A stretch of 19,720 bases of DNA from an uncultured Bacteroidales bacterium (GTDB lineage Bacteria; Bacteroidota; Bacteroidia; Bacteroidales; Muribaculaceae): NCBI GenBank assembly GCA_947177325.1, contig CAMWUH010000011.1, forward strand, positions 1 to 19,720, written 5' to 3'. The notes below the pieces were generated by a model that worked only from the letters and a program-made list of their open reading frames with translations, searched no databases and was not told where the DNA came from. The translations under genes were made by a program, and so were the position numbers. Positions 7,716 through 14,225 of this stretch are shown here, one piece after another; the stretch's first letter is position 1, and the number at the start of each line of letters is the position of its first letter.

Positions 7716-8123
7716 TCAATAGGTGCCGATAGACGTCATCATGTCGAAGTAAAACTCTGACGCAATCTGGCCGAGAGTAGAGCGAGCACTGACTTCAGAT
7801 ATCAGCTGTTTTTTAAAGCCCTCGGGGATGGGTTCATCAAATTGTTTGTAAAACACTTTGAGAAGGTCATAATAAGAATCGGCGATAGCCTCCTTGTCAT
7901 CTTCGGTCATTTCAACTTCAGATGAGTTGAACTTGCTGAGTTTGGCAATGATTCGGGCCACTTTTTCAGGATCACCGTTTTCCCCTTTTTTAGCTAAATC
8001 GGCTAATTGGTCGATGGTGTCGGTATAATCTTTGACTTCGGGAGTAACGTTAGAGCAAGCTGCGAGAATAATGGTCATTACGAGAGAGATAACCACGGCC
8101 GATGTTTTCATTAATTTTTTCAT
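7716..8123 (-). CDS. Small lipoprotein of unknown function
   Basis: This is a 135-residue protein with a textbook lipoprotein signal: K2, K3 and K6, a hydrophobic stretch of about 8-20, and a lipobox LAAC at 20-23 with C23 as the lipidated residue. S24 follows. The mature part is short, mainly helical and rich in Asp, Glu and Lys (VKDYTDTIDQLADLAKKGEN; MTEDDKEAIADSYYDLLKVF). I recognise no domain or active-site motif. It probably sits on the periplasmic face of a membrane; which membrane cannot be decided. A good promoter with both -33 and -7 elements lies about 60 bases upstream, and the FtsB/DivIC gene follows after 79 bases. The lipoprotein therefore probably heads the three-gene unit. Confidence 0.8.
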   Translation of the reverse strand: MKKLMKTSAVVISLVMTIILAACSNVTPEVKDYTDTIDQLADLAKKGENGDPEKVARIIAKLSKFNSSEVEMTEDDKEAIADSYYDLLKVFYKQFDEPIPEGFKKQLISEVSARSTLGQIASEFYFDMMTSIGTY

Positions 8124-8185
8124 AGATGATAATATAAGTTACAGATTTGAGATGATATATTCAGATATGGATTTTCGATTAAATG

Positions 8186-8216
8186 CAAAGTTATAAAAAA
8201 ACCTCCACTCCCCCAA
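8186..8216 (-). promoter_or_regulatory. Promoter of the lipoprotein-DivIC unit (Bacteroidota type)
   Basis: On the minus strand, TTG (8216-8214) is followed after exactly 20 bases by TAACTTTG (8193-8186), matching the -33 / -7 pattern of Bacteroidota housekeeping promoters. Transcription would begin near 8178, giving a leader of about 55 bases. The TTG lies inside a 24-base sequence that recurs at 14114-14137. Confidence 0.78.
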
Positions 8217-8222
8217 TTTTTT
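8199..8222. repeat. 24-base repeated promoter-region sequence, copy 1
   Basis: These 24 bases (AAACCTCC, then ACTCCCCC, then AATTTTTT) are identical to 14114-14137. In this copy the minus-strand reading supplies the -33 TTG and the first part of the spacer of the lipoprotein promoter. Confidence 0.9.
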
Positions 8223-8277
8223 CTTAATCAAGCCATCTCATTTCATTTATGAAAGATAGCGGCTTCTGAACTTTGGT

Positions 8278-9672
8278 TCAGGCGATGGAGCCGTGGGTCA
8301 GGGCGAGCTGAACAACGGTGAAAATTGCACAGGCGGTCAAAAACAATAAGCAGAGCTTTTCTTTGGAGGTGAACATGGGTAAATGGCCTCGATGTTCGCG
8401 CCTTACGCGAATGTAGAATCCAATCCCCGCCAAATAGAAAAACGAGGTCATTATCATGTCGACGAGGCCTCCGGCATAGGCCATCCATACGCAAAACAGA
8501 GTGGCAACCACCGCCAGGGTCTTTACTCGGGCCGATGTGCGCTGTTTGAGCAAAAACAGGGCGGTGAAAAAATAGCAGGGGATAATCATCAAGCCGGTTA
8601 TTCGCAGGGCGGTCAAATAAACGTCGTCGGCCATTACAACCAAGAGCAGAAACACTTCCATGGCCAGACTCGATGCCACCAGCCCGAAGGCGGGCATATT
8701 GTGGCGGTTGACCCGGCTAAACGCTTTAGGCATGATGCCGGCCAATGAGGCTTCGTAAGGCACTTGGGCTACGATAAGTGTCCAGGCTACCCATCCGCCA
8801 AGCAGAGAGATGATGACGGCTACGATTACAAACCAATAGGCCCACTCGCCACACGTGTCGCGAAGTATATAAGCTATTGACGGGTCGGACAGTCCGGCCA
8901 GGCGAGCGTTGCTCATCAATCCGAAGCAAAGGAGCGACACAGCCAGATAGAGGAGCAACGCTATAACGAAACCTGCAATCCCGGCGCGCCCCACGTCACT
9001 GCTTTTCTTGGCACGTGCCGACATCATCACTGCGCCCTCCACGCCAAAGAAGCAGAAGAGGGTTATCATCATCGTGCCGCTGATTTGGGTTCCTAACGGG
9101 AGGTCGCCGGGGGATGTGCCCCAAATGTCGGCCTCAAAAAGAGATGCTTTAAAGAAGATGATAAACACCACGATGATAAAGGCTATCATCACAACCTTCA
9201 CCACGGCCAGAAGTGAGTTGATGGTCTTGGCTGTTTTTACTCCGCGCGACACAATCCAGTACATAACCCAAATCAACACAGAGCAAAACACCACAGTGGC
9301 TACACCGTGACGCAACAGTGCAGGGAAGAACGCACCCACCGAGTCGTTGAGCATCACGCCGTAGGTAACGTTGGAGAAGGCCGAGCAGAGCCAGTAACCC
9401 CACGCTATATTGAAGCCGACATAGTTGCCGAAGCCGGCTTGGGCGTACTGATACAATCCGGCATTATATCGGGGATATTTTTCGCTCAGATATTTGAATA
9501 TCATCACCAGAGGCAGAATGCCGGCACCGGTAATCAGCCACGACAGGGCCACAGCTCCGGGCGAGGCAGCCGCCGACATGTTCTGGGGCAGGTTGTAGAT
9601 GCCAACACCCACAACCAGCCCGAGCACCAGAGCTGTCAAGCCTCCAAAACCGAGTTTGCCTGATGATAACAT
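8278..9672 (-). CDS. APC-family amino acid antiporter (basic amino acid/polyamine type)
   Basis: This is a 464-residue integral membrane protein with about twelve hydrophobic segments, the normal size for the amino acid-polyamine-organocation superfamily. The first helix carries the broken-helix motif GLVVGVGIYNLPQNM (about 18-32), where backbone atoms bind the substrate amino and carboxyl groups. The surrounding pattern (LxGLxxxVxGxxxGxGIYNLPQNM, then PGAVALSWLITG and YNAGLYQYAQAGFGNYVGFN) resembles arginine/ornithine (ArcD-type) and related antiporters. Substrate identity cannot be read from sequence alone; arginine/ornithine, lysine or glutamate-type exchange are all possible. It starts 15 bases after the YqhA-like gene and is probably the last gene of the purD-led run. 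No arginine deiminase or decarboxylase gene is nearby to support a specific exchange. An imperfect hairpin follows the stop but has no T tract. Confidence 0.85.
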   Translation of the reverse strand: MLSSGKLGFGGLTALVLGLVVGVGIYNLPQNMSAAASPGAVALSWLITGAGILPLVMIFKYLSEKYPRYNAGLYQYAQAGFGNYVGFNIAWGYWLCSAFSNVTYGVMLNDSVGAFFPALLRHGVATVVFCSVLIWVMYWIVSRGVKTAKTINSLLAVVKVVMIAFIIVVFIIFFKASLFEADIWGTSPGDLPLGTQISGTMMITLFCFFGVEGAVMMSARAKKSSDVGRAGIAGFVIALLLYLAVSLLCFGLMSNARLAGLSDPSIAYILRDTCGEWAYWFVIVAVIISLLGGWVAWTLIVAQVPYEASLAGIMPKAFSRVNRHNMPAFGLVASSLAMEVFLLLVVMADDVYLTALRITGLMIIPCYFFTALFLLKQRTSARVKTLAVVATLFCVWMAYAGGLVDMIMTSFFYLAGIGFYIRVRREHRGHLPMFTSKEKLCLLFLTACAIFTVVQLALTHGSIA

Positions 9673-9687
9673 TGGGCGAGTATCCGG

Positions 9688-10554
9688 TTAATGATGTGAT
9701 TTGCCGGTGATATACAAAGCAGCAGAGATGAGCACGATGCCTACGCCGAGTTTGAGCAGGTCGTTGACGTTGCCATATTCCACTTCAATTGAATATTTGA
9801 AGAAGGTTACGATAAGCACCATCAAAATCACTTTGCCGAGCGACGATTTCAAGTCGTCGACATTCTTGACTTGCATCCACGACGGGCGGCCGTCAACTTT
9901 CTGAAGCACCGGGTCGATCTTGGTGATAAACAGTTCGTAGATGCCAACACCGAAGATTACCAAAACCATGGCAAACAAGAACACATCGACCGACGATACA
10001 AACATCTCGAGGATGTGTTCGTAGTCAGGGCTGCCAATGTGAAGAATAAACAGCTTAAGGGCGTTTACGACAATGATGGAGCCTTTGATAAAAAGGGCTA
10101 CTGCCGAGAGCAGCGATCCAAACACGGCGAGCAATGTCAGGTAGCGAGTGAAGTAAAGGCACTTCTCAAAGCGGCGGGTCACTCCGTTTTTGTAGTTGAG
10201 TATCGAGGGGTAGTTGATCGAGCGAATGCGCAGGTTTTTGAGCAGGGCGCGGTCGATGTCGTCAATGTGGCCGTTCTGAATCTTTGCTCTGAGCCATTTA
10301 GCCTCGGAGTCGTCTATTTCGCCGGGGCTGTCTTCGTCGTCGAGCAGGAGCGATGATAGGGCTTCAACAAAGAGGTCCTTAAATTCGGGGGCAACATGTT
10401 TATGGTTAAAAGAGTCTTTGAGTTGGAACAGGAAGTCCCCCTTTTCCATTGTCATGCCATCTTCAAAAATAGCTTCCCGGAGGCGAGCCACGTCGGCCGA
10501 GCTGAGGCTGCCGTCGGCTATGAGTTCTTTTTTTAGTTCGTTAAGGTCTTGCAT
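9688..10554 (-). CDS. YqhA/UPF0114-like membrane protein with extra N-terminal domain
   Basis: This is a 288-residue protein. Residues about 128-285 match the UPF0114 (YqhA) family: RFEKCLYFTRYLTLLAVFGS opens the first helix (about 136-158), SVDVFLFAMVLVIFGVGIYE the second (about 188-208), then WMQVKNVDDLKSSLGKVIL leads into the third (about 240-255), with a fourth at about 265-283. The function of the family is unknown. YqhA alone is about 165 residues, so this protein has an added soluble N-terminus of about 125 residues. That part appears to contain two related units (DGSLSSADVARLREAIFEDG at 14-33 and GEIDDSEAKWLRAKIQNGHI at 78-97), both acidic and helical. They are reminiscent of TerB-like or EF-hand-like helical modules; this is a visual comparison only. 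It lies 55 bases after pdxB and 15 bases before the antiporter on the same strand. Confidence 0.85.
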   Translation of the reverse strand: MQDLNELKKELIADGSLSSADVARLREAIFEDGMTMEKGDFLFQLKDSFNHKHVAPEFKDLFVEALSSLLLDDEDSPGEIDDSEAKWLRAKIQNGHIDDIDRALLKNLRIRSINYPSILNYKNGVTRRFEKCLYFTRYLTLLAVFGSLLSAVALFIKGSIIVVNALKLFILHIGSPDYEHILEMFVSSVDVFLFAMVLVIFGVGIYELFITKIDPVLQKVDGRPSWMQVKNVDDLKSSLGKVILMVLIVTFFKYSIEVEYGNVNDLLKLGVGIVLISAALYITGKSHH

Positions 10555-10609
10555 ATCAATGTAGAGCGATATAGAGGTTTTTATATATTTTAATGATTAG
10601 GGTAGGCGG

Positions 10610-11632
10610 TCAAATGTTCTCGTTGCGGAGTTGATATAGGTTGCGGAGCTGCTCGAAGAGCGAGGGATCATGTCGCAGCCCGGCAGTGTCGATCAGTGGA
10701 TTATATGAATTGGCAATAGCTTCAGCAGTTGGTGCTGAAGCGCCGTGGCCTTCGGGATCGTTGATTTGTGGCAGGTGAGGCAACGGGGCGTTAAACCGGC
10801 GACAAAGAGCAGCGATAACAGTGGAGGTGGCGCGCAGCTTCCCTTCAAGCGAGTAGCCGGCTATGTGGGGAGTGGCCACGGCAGCCGATTGAAGCAGTCG
10901 GAGCGAAATGTCGGGCTCATTTTCCCAGCAATCCACTATTGGCGCGGCAATTGTTCCGGCCTCGACGGCGTTAACAACAGCTTCGGTGTCGAAAATTTCT
11001 CCGCGGGCAGCATTGATTAGTATTGCTCCGGATTTGAGTCGACCGATAAGTTGCTGTGAGGCTAAATGATAGGTGGCATCGGAGCCTGATAATGTCAGTG
11101 GCGTGTGGAAGGTGATAATGTCGGCCTGCGAGGCTGCTTCGTCAAGCGTCAGCCAATGGCCCGGATCGCCTCGGCGCTGACGGGGAGGGTCAACACGGAG
11201 AACGTTTATACCCAGGGTTTCACCCCAGCGAGCCACGATTGTACCGACGTGGCCAACGCCAATAACAGCCAAAGTTTTCCCTCTCAGGGCAATCCCTGAA
11301 TGGAGCAGAGATGCAAACACGTATTGAGCCACGGCCGGCGCGTTGCATCCCGGGGCGCTGACGGCCTCAATGCCGTTGGCTGCGAGCCAAGGGAGATCGA
11401 GATGGTCGGTGCCTATGGTTGCGGTGGCCACGAATTTGACACGACTGCCGGCGAGTAGCGAGGCGTTACAGCGGGTGCGGGTGCGTACAATAAGTGCATC
11501 GGCATCAGCCACTGCCTCGGTGGTGATAAGGGCCGGCTCAAGTCTGACCACATTGAAATGCTCAGCCAATTCAACGGGTACGGCCGGAATGTGGCTCTCG
11601 ATGATTACTTTCTTCTTTTCAACGCTGCTCAT
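10610..11632 (-). CDS. pdxB: Erythronate-4-phosphate dehydrogenase
   Basis: This enzyme oxidises 4-phospho-D-erythronate to the 2-keto acid, the second step of the DXP-dependent pyridoxal 5'-phosphate pathway. It belongs to the D-2-hydroxyacid dehydrogenase superfamily. The 340-residue chain shows an N-terminal substrate lid domain, APGCNAPAVAQYV at 93-105, the nucleotide-binding glycine loop GVGHVG at 125-130, and the catalytic triad R210 (INAARGEIFD), E239 (DCWENEPD) and H256 (ATPHIAGYSLEGKLRA). The HIAGYSLEGK segment separates PdxB from phosphoglycerate dehydrogenases. The C-terminal part of about 60 residues corresponds to the PdxB dimerisation domain. The gene starts 3 bases after the stop of the upstream membrane protein gene, which implies translational coupling. 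No other pdx gene is present in the window. Confidence 0.93.
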   Translation of the reverse strand: MSSVEKKKVIIESHIPAVPVELAEHFNVVRLEPALITTEAVADADALIVRTRTRCNASLLAGSRVKFVATATIGTDHLDLPWLAANGIEAVSAPGCNAPAVAQYVFASLLHSGIALRGKTLAVIGVGHVGTIVARWGETLGINVLRVDPPRQRRGDPGHWLTLDEAASQADIITFHTPLTLSGSDATYHLASQQLIGRLKSGAILINAARGEIFDTEAVVNAVEAGTIAAPIVDCWENEPDISLRLLQSAAVATPHIAGYSLEGKLRATSTVIAALCRRFNAPLPHLPQINDPEGHGASAPTAEAIANSYNPLIDTAGLRHDPSLFEQLRNLYQLRNENI

Positions 11633-11635
11633 AGC

Positions 11636-12616
11636 CTAAGCAAGAATAGTTGACAGGGCAAAAATTATGAATAGGGCGAAGATTGCCAAAATCACTATCG
11701 ACGATTGCGGCAGTCGGCGAATTGTGAAGAAATGGGCTATTTGGTAGGCCGACTCCATGGCAAGGAGCAGCGAGTAGAGAGCGAGGTTAGTGTAGTCAAC
11801 CAGTGCCAAAACTATGGTGGAGAAGAGCAGCAGGGTTTGGAAGCCGTTGAAAGCACGGTTGCGGGCATTGTAGCTCAGAAGCTTGAGGAAGTTGCCGAGG
11901 TAGAAGCCTATGCCGAGCAGGGCTATCATGCCGAGGGTGACGAGAGTAAGCAACTTGTCGGTCGACAGGTCAACCGCCCATGTGGCTATCAGTGTCGGCA
12001 TTTTTATGTCGGCCGGGTCAACGATACCTCCCCCTATTATTATCCAGGGGGGAGTAATCAGGCCCAACAGTGCTGCTACAATGGTGTGGAGGTTCAACAC
12101 TTTCATTTGCACCATTCCAAGCACCACCACCGGCACATAGAGCAGAAAGGCATACTGAAACGTTCCGCCCAGGGCCAGGAGGAAGAATATAAGGAAAATG
12201 CGTCGCCGACGCTCGCTGTTGTCGTAGCATGAATATAGCAGCCACGTTACAATCAGCATCGTGGCTACCAGGATGGTGCTCCCGTTAAAACTGTTGGTAA
12301 GATTGATAAGTGCGCCGGCCATTACCAGAAACAGTGCGCCCCAAAGGCCGGTAATCGACCGCATTACGTTGAAGCGCTTGTTGATGGCTTGGGCCATCAG
12401 GGCCGAGAAGAAAATCAGCAACAGATTGAGGGTTGTCGACACCACTCCGGGCTTAAACCAATGATTGGCTGAAGGAAATAGCAACCCGCGGTAACCCTCG
12501 ACAGGCTGAGTGGCCCCCGACAGCCATTCGCCACCTACTATGCAGAGCAAAACGAGGGCTGAAGCCGTCAGGATATGTCGGGAATGTATATGCTCAAGGA
12601 GCTTCTCTAAAGTCAT
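11636..12616 (-). CDS. Polytopic membrane protein of unknown function
   Basis: This is a 326-residue integral membrane protein with about nine or ten hydrophobic helices, for example about 15-29, 61-78, 90-107, 113-129, 139-152, 154-170, 177-196, 223-244, 260-275 and 306-325. There is no extended soluble domain. Charged connectors such as NSERRRRIF (133-141) and SYNARNRAFNGFQ (248-260) are the most distinctive pieces. It might belong to the DUF6427 group of Bacteroidota membrane proteins, but I am not sure and would not name a function. It lies between purD (49-base gap) and pdxB (3-base gap) on the same strand, so it is very likely cotranscribed with pdxB. No export signal other than the first helix and no enzymatic motif were seen. 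Confidence 0.75.
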   Translation of the reverse strand: MTLEKLLEHIHSRHILTASALVLLCIVGGEWLSGATQPVEGYRGLLFPSANHWFKPGVVSTTLNLLLIFFSALMAQAINKRFNVMRSITGLWGALFLVMAGALINLTNSFNGSTILVATMLIVTWLLYSCYDNSERRRRIFLIFFLLALGGTFQYAFLLYVPVVVLGMVQMKVLNLHTIVAALLGLITPPWIIIGGGIVDPADIKMPTLIATWAVDLSTDKLLTLVTLGMIALLGIGFYLGNFLKLLSYNARNRAFNGFQTLLLFSTIVLALVDYTNLALYSLLLAMESAYQIAHFFTIRRLPQSSIVILAIFALFIIFALSTILA

Positions 12617-12665
12617 TGCTGAGTGTTGTTGATGTGTAGCCCTGATTAAGAGCCGGCTCTAACTT

Positions 12666-13946
12666 CTATTTATCGTCGTTGGCCAGGCGAAGCAAGTCCG
12701 CGCCGATGTCGTGGCGGAAATATTTGCCTTCAAATTCAATCGCTTCGGCAGTTGCGAAGCTCAGTTTGAGAGCCTCCTCTACGGTGTCGGCCTTTGAGCT
12801 GACGGAAATGACGCGGCCGCCTGAAGTAACCAGTTGCTCTGCTTCACGACGGGTACCGGCATGGAAGAGAATACTCTCTGACGCAGCCGGCAGGGTGATT
12901 GCTTTTCCTTTGGGGTAGCTGCCGGGATAGCCACCTGACACCACCATTACCGTTACGGCGGCTTGCTTCGAGATTTCCAGGGGCAAATCGCCGAGATTGC
13001 CCTCGGCGGCAGCTTTCAGCAGCGGCACCAGGTCGCTGTCGATGCGAAGCATGACTGCTTCTGTTTCGGGGTCGCCCATCCTGACGTTGTATTCAATTAC
13101 CATAGGCTCACCACCAACATTTATCAGGCCAAGGAAAATGAAGCCTCGATAGGTTATCCCCTCCTCTTTCAGCCCCTTGATGGTTGGCTCGATGATGCGT
13201 GAGGTAACCTTTTGCATAAACTCGTCGTTGGCAAACACTACAGGGCTGACCGCGCCCATGCCGCCGGTGTTGGGGCCGGTATCACCTTCGCCAATGCGCT
13301 TGTAATCCTTCGCTACGGGGAGCACTCGATAGCCACCGTTGCCGTCGGTCAGGACAAACACCGAGCACTCAATGCCCGAGAGAAATTCCTCGATAACTAC
13401 GGTTGCCGATGAAGCTCCAAACATGCCTCCAAGCATTTCGCGCAGTGAAGCGCAAGCCTGATCGATATTGTCGATAATCAGCACACCCTTTCCGGCAGCC
13501 AAGCCGTCGGCTTTCAGCACGTAGGGCGCTTTCAGCGAGCGCAGGAAAGCCTCACCTTCGGCAACTGTGTCGGCCGTAAAGCTGCGATAGGCAGCCGTGG
13601 GAATGGCATGGCGAGTCATAAAGGCCTTGGCAAAATCTTTCGAACCTTCCAAAGCAGCTCCGGCTTTTGAGGGACCAACCACCAGAATGTCGGTTGATTG
13701 AAAGTAGTCCCAGATGCCGGCCACTAACGGATCTTCGTTGCCTACCACAATCATTTCAATCGAGTTTTGATTGCAGAATTGCTTGATAGCATCGAAGTCG
13801 AGAGGTGAGATTGCAACGTTTTCGCCGTAACTGTCCGTGCCACCGTTGCCAGGGGCGATGAAGAGTTTTGAGCACGATTTGCTTTGCGATATTTTCCAAG
13901 CGAGAGCCGATTCGCGGCCGCCTGAGCCAAGGAGCAGAATGTTCAT
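12666..13946 (-). CDS. purD: Phosphoribosylamine--glycine ligase (GAR synthetase)
   Basis: This cytosolic ATP-grasp enzyme joins phosphoribosylamine and glycine in the second step of purine synthesis. With the chosen start it is 426 residues, the normal length. The N-terminus MNILLLGSGGRESALAWKI is the family's classical opening. The ATP-grasp region includes PYVLKADGLAAGKGV (141-155), VVIEEFLSGIECSVF (183-197), the DTGPNTGGMGAVSP loop (222-235) and the GARS signature RMGDPETEAVML (289-300), with metal ligands in E285/N287. An in-frame ATG at 14000 would add 18 residues (MEKRQSNLFN...) without family support, so 13946 is preferred. A good promoter lies at 14018-14048. It is a monofunctional PurD with no fused purM or purN, and it heads a possible five-gene run with mostly unrelated partners. 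Confidence 0.95.
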   Translation of the reverse strand: MNILLLGSGGRESALAWKISQSKSCSKLFIAPGNGGTDSYGENVAISPLDFDAIKQFCNQNSIEMIVVGNEDPLVAGIWDYFQSTDILVVGPSKAGAALEGSKDFAKAFMTRHAIPTAAYRSFTADTVAEGEAFLRSLKAPYVLKADGLAAGKGVLIIDNIDQACASLREMLGGMFGASSATVVIEEFLSGIECSVFVLTDGNGGYRVLPVAKDYKRIGEGDTGPNTGGMGAVSPVVFANDEFMQKVTSRIIEPTIKGLKEEGITYRGFIFLGLINVGGEPMVIEYNVRMGDPETEAVMLRIDSDLVPLLKAAAEGNLGDLPLEISKQAAVTVMVVSGGYPGSYPKGKAITLPAASESILFHAGTRREAEQLVTSGGRVISVSSKADTVEEALKLSFATAEAIEFEGKYFRHDIGADLLRLANDDK

Positions 13947-14017
13947 TTTGATAGCTGAAGTTAGCAAGTAATTAAATAAATTCGATTGGCGTTTCTCCAA
14001 ATGAAGTTTTCAAACCA

Positions 14018-14048
14018 CAAAGTTAGCTTGAATTTTTCAATCTATCAA
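14018..14048 (-). promoter_or_regulatory. Promoter of purD (Bacteroidota type)
   Basis: On the minus strand, TTG (14048-14046) and TAACTTTG (14025-14018) are separated by exactly 20 bases, the same arrangement and the same -7 octamer as at the lipoprotein promoter. Transcription would begin near 14010, leaving a leader of about 64 bases to the chosen ATG at 13946. Confidence 0.78.
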
Positions 14049-14113
14049 CCACTTCCGCCGAAAACTCCCCCCACCTCTCCAATTTCTCTCAAAAGTAGGC
14101 TTAATTTTTAACG

Positions 14114-14137
14114 AAACCTCCACTCCCCCAATTTTTT
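14114..14137. repeat. 24-base repeated promoter-region sequence, copy 2
   Basis: This is identical over 24 bases to 8199-8222. Here it lies between the divergent purD and LRR-protein promoters. Read on the minus strand it supplies a TTG, but the position 20 bases downstream is AAAATTAA, so this copy is not followed by a -7 element. A looser relative with the same C-rich then AATTT pattern lies at 14061-14088. Confidence 0.9.
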
Positions 14138-14139
14138 AG

Positions 14140-14170
14140 TTACAGGTTAGGCAATAAATTGCTATATTTG
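14140..14170 (+). promoter_or_regulatory. Promoter of the LRR protein gene (Bacteroidota type)
   Basis: TATATTTG at 14163-14170 is an exact TAnnTTTG -7 element. The triplet 20 bases upstream (14140-14142) is TTA, a near match to TTG. Transcription would start near 14178, giving a leader of about 48 bases to the ATG at 14226. The 16 bases AAATTGCTATATTTGC (14156-14171) are shared with the pheT promoter. Confidence 0.65.
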
Positions 14171-14225
14171 CTTGTTATTTAATCAATAGACTATTGCTCT
14201 CATCTCTTTTATTATATTTTAGTTT

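Noticed and set aside
8238..8275. Imperfect hairpin after the antiporter stop
   Set aside because: The pairing is broken by internal loops and the minus-strand tail is A-rich rather than T-rich, so termination there is unsupported.
11705..12232. Plus-strand open frame of 175 codons antisense to the polytopic membrane protein
   Set aside because: The opposite-strand reading gives regular hydrophobic helices, while this one is a low-complexity Gln/Glu/His-rich chain typical of a shadow of membrane-protein codons.
12649..12660. Twelve-base palindrome AGAGCCGGCTCT between purD and the membrane protein gene
   Set aside because: It has no loop and no T tract, and a single short palindrome in a 49-base gap is not enough to call an operator or terminator.
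13947..14000. Eighteen-residue N-terminal extension of PurD from the ATG at 14000
   Set aside because: The family begins at MNILLLGSGGRE; the extension has no conserved residues, although the promoter position would permit it.
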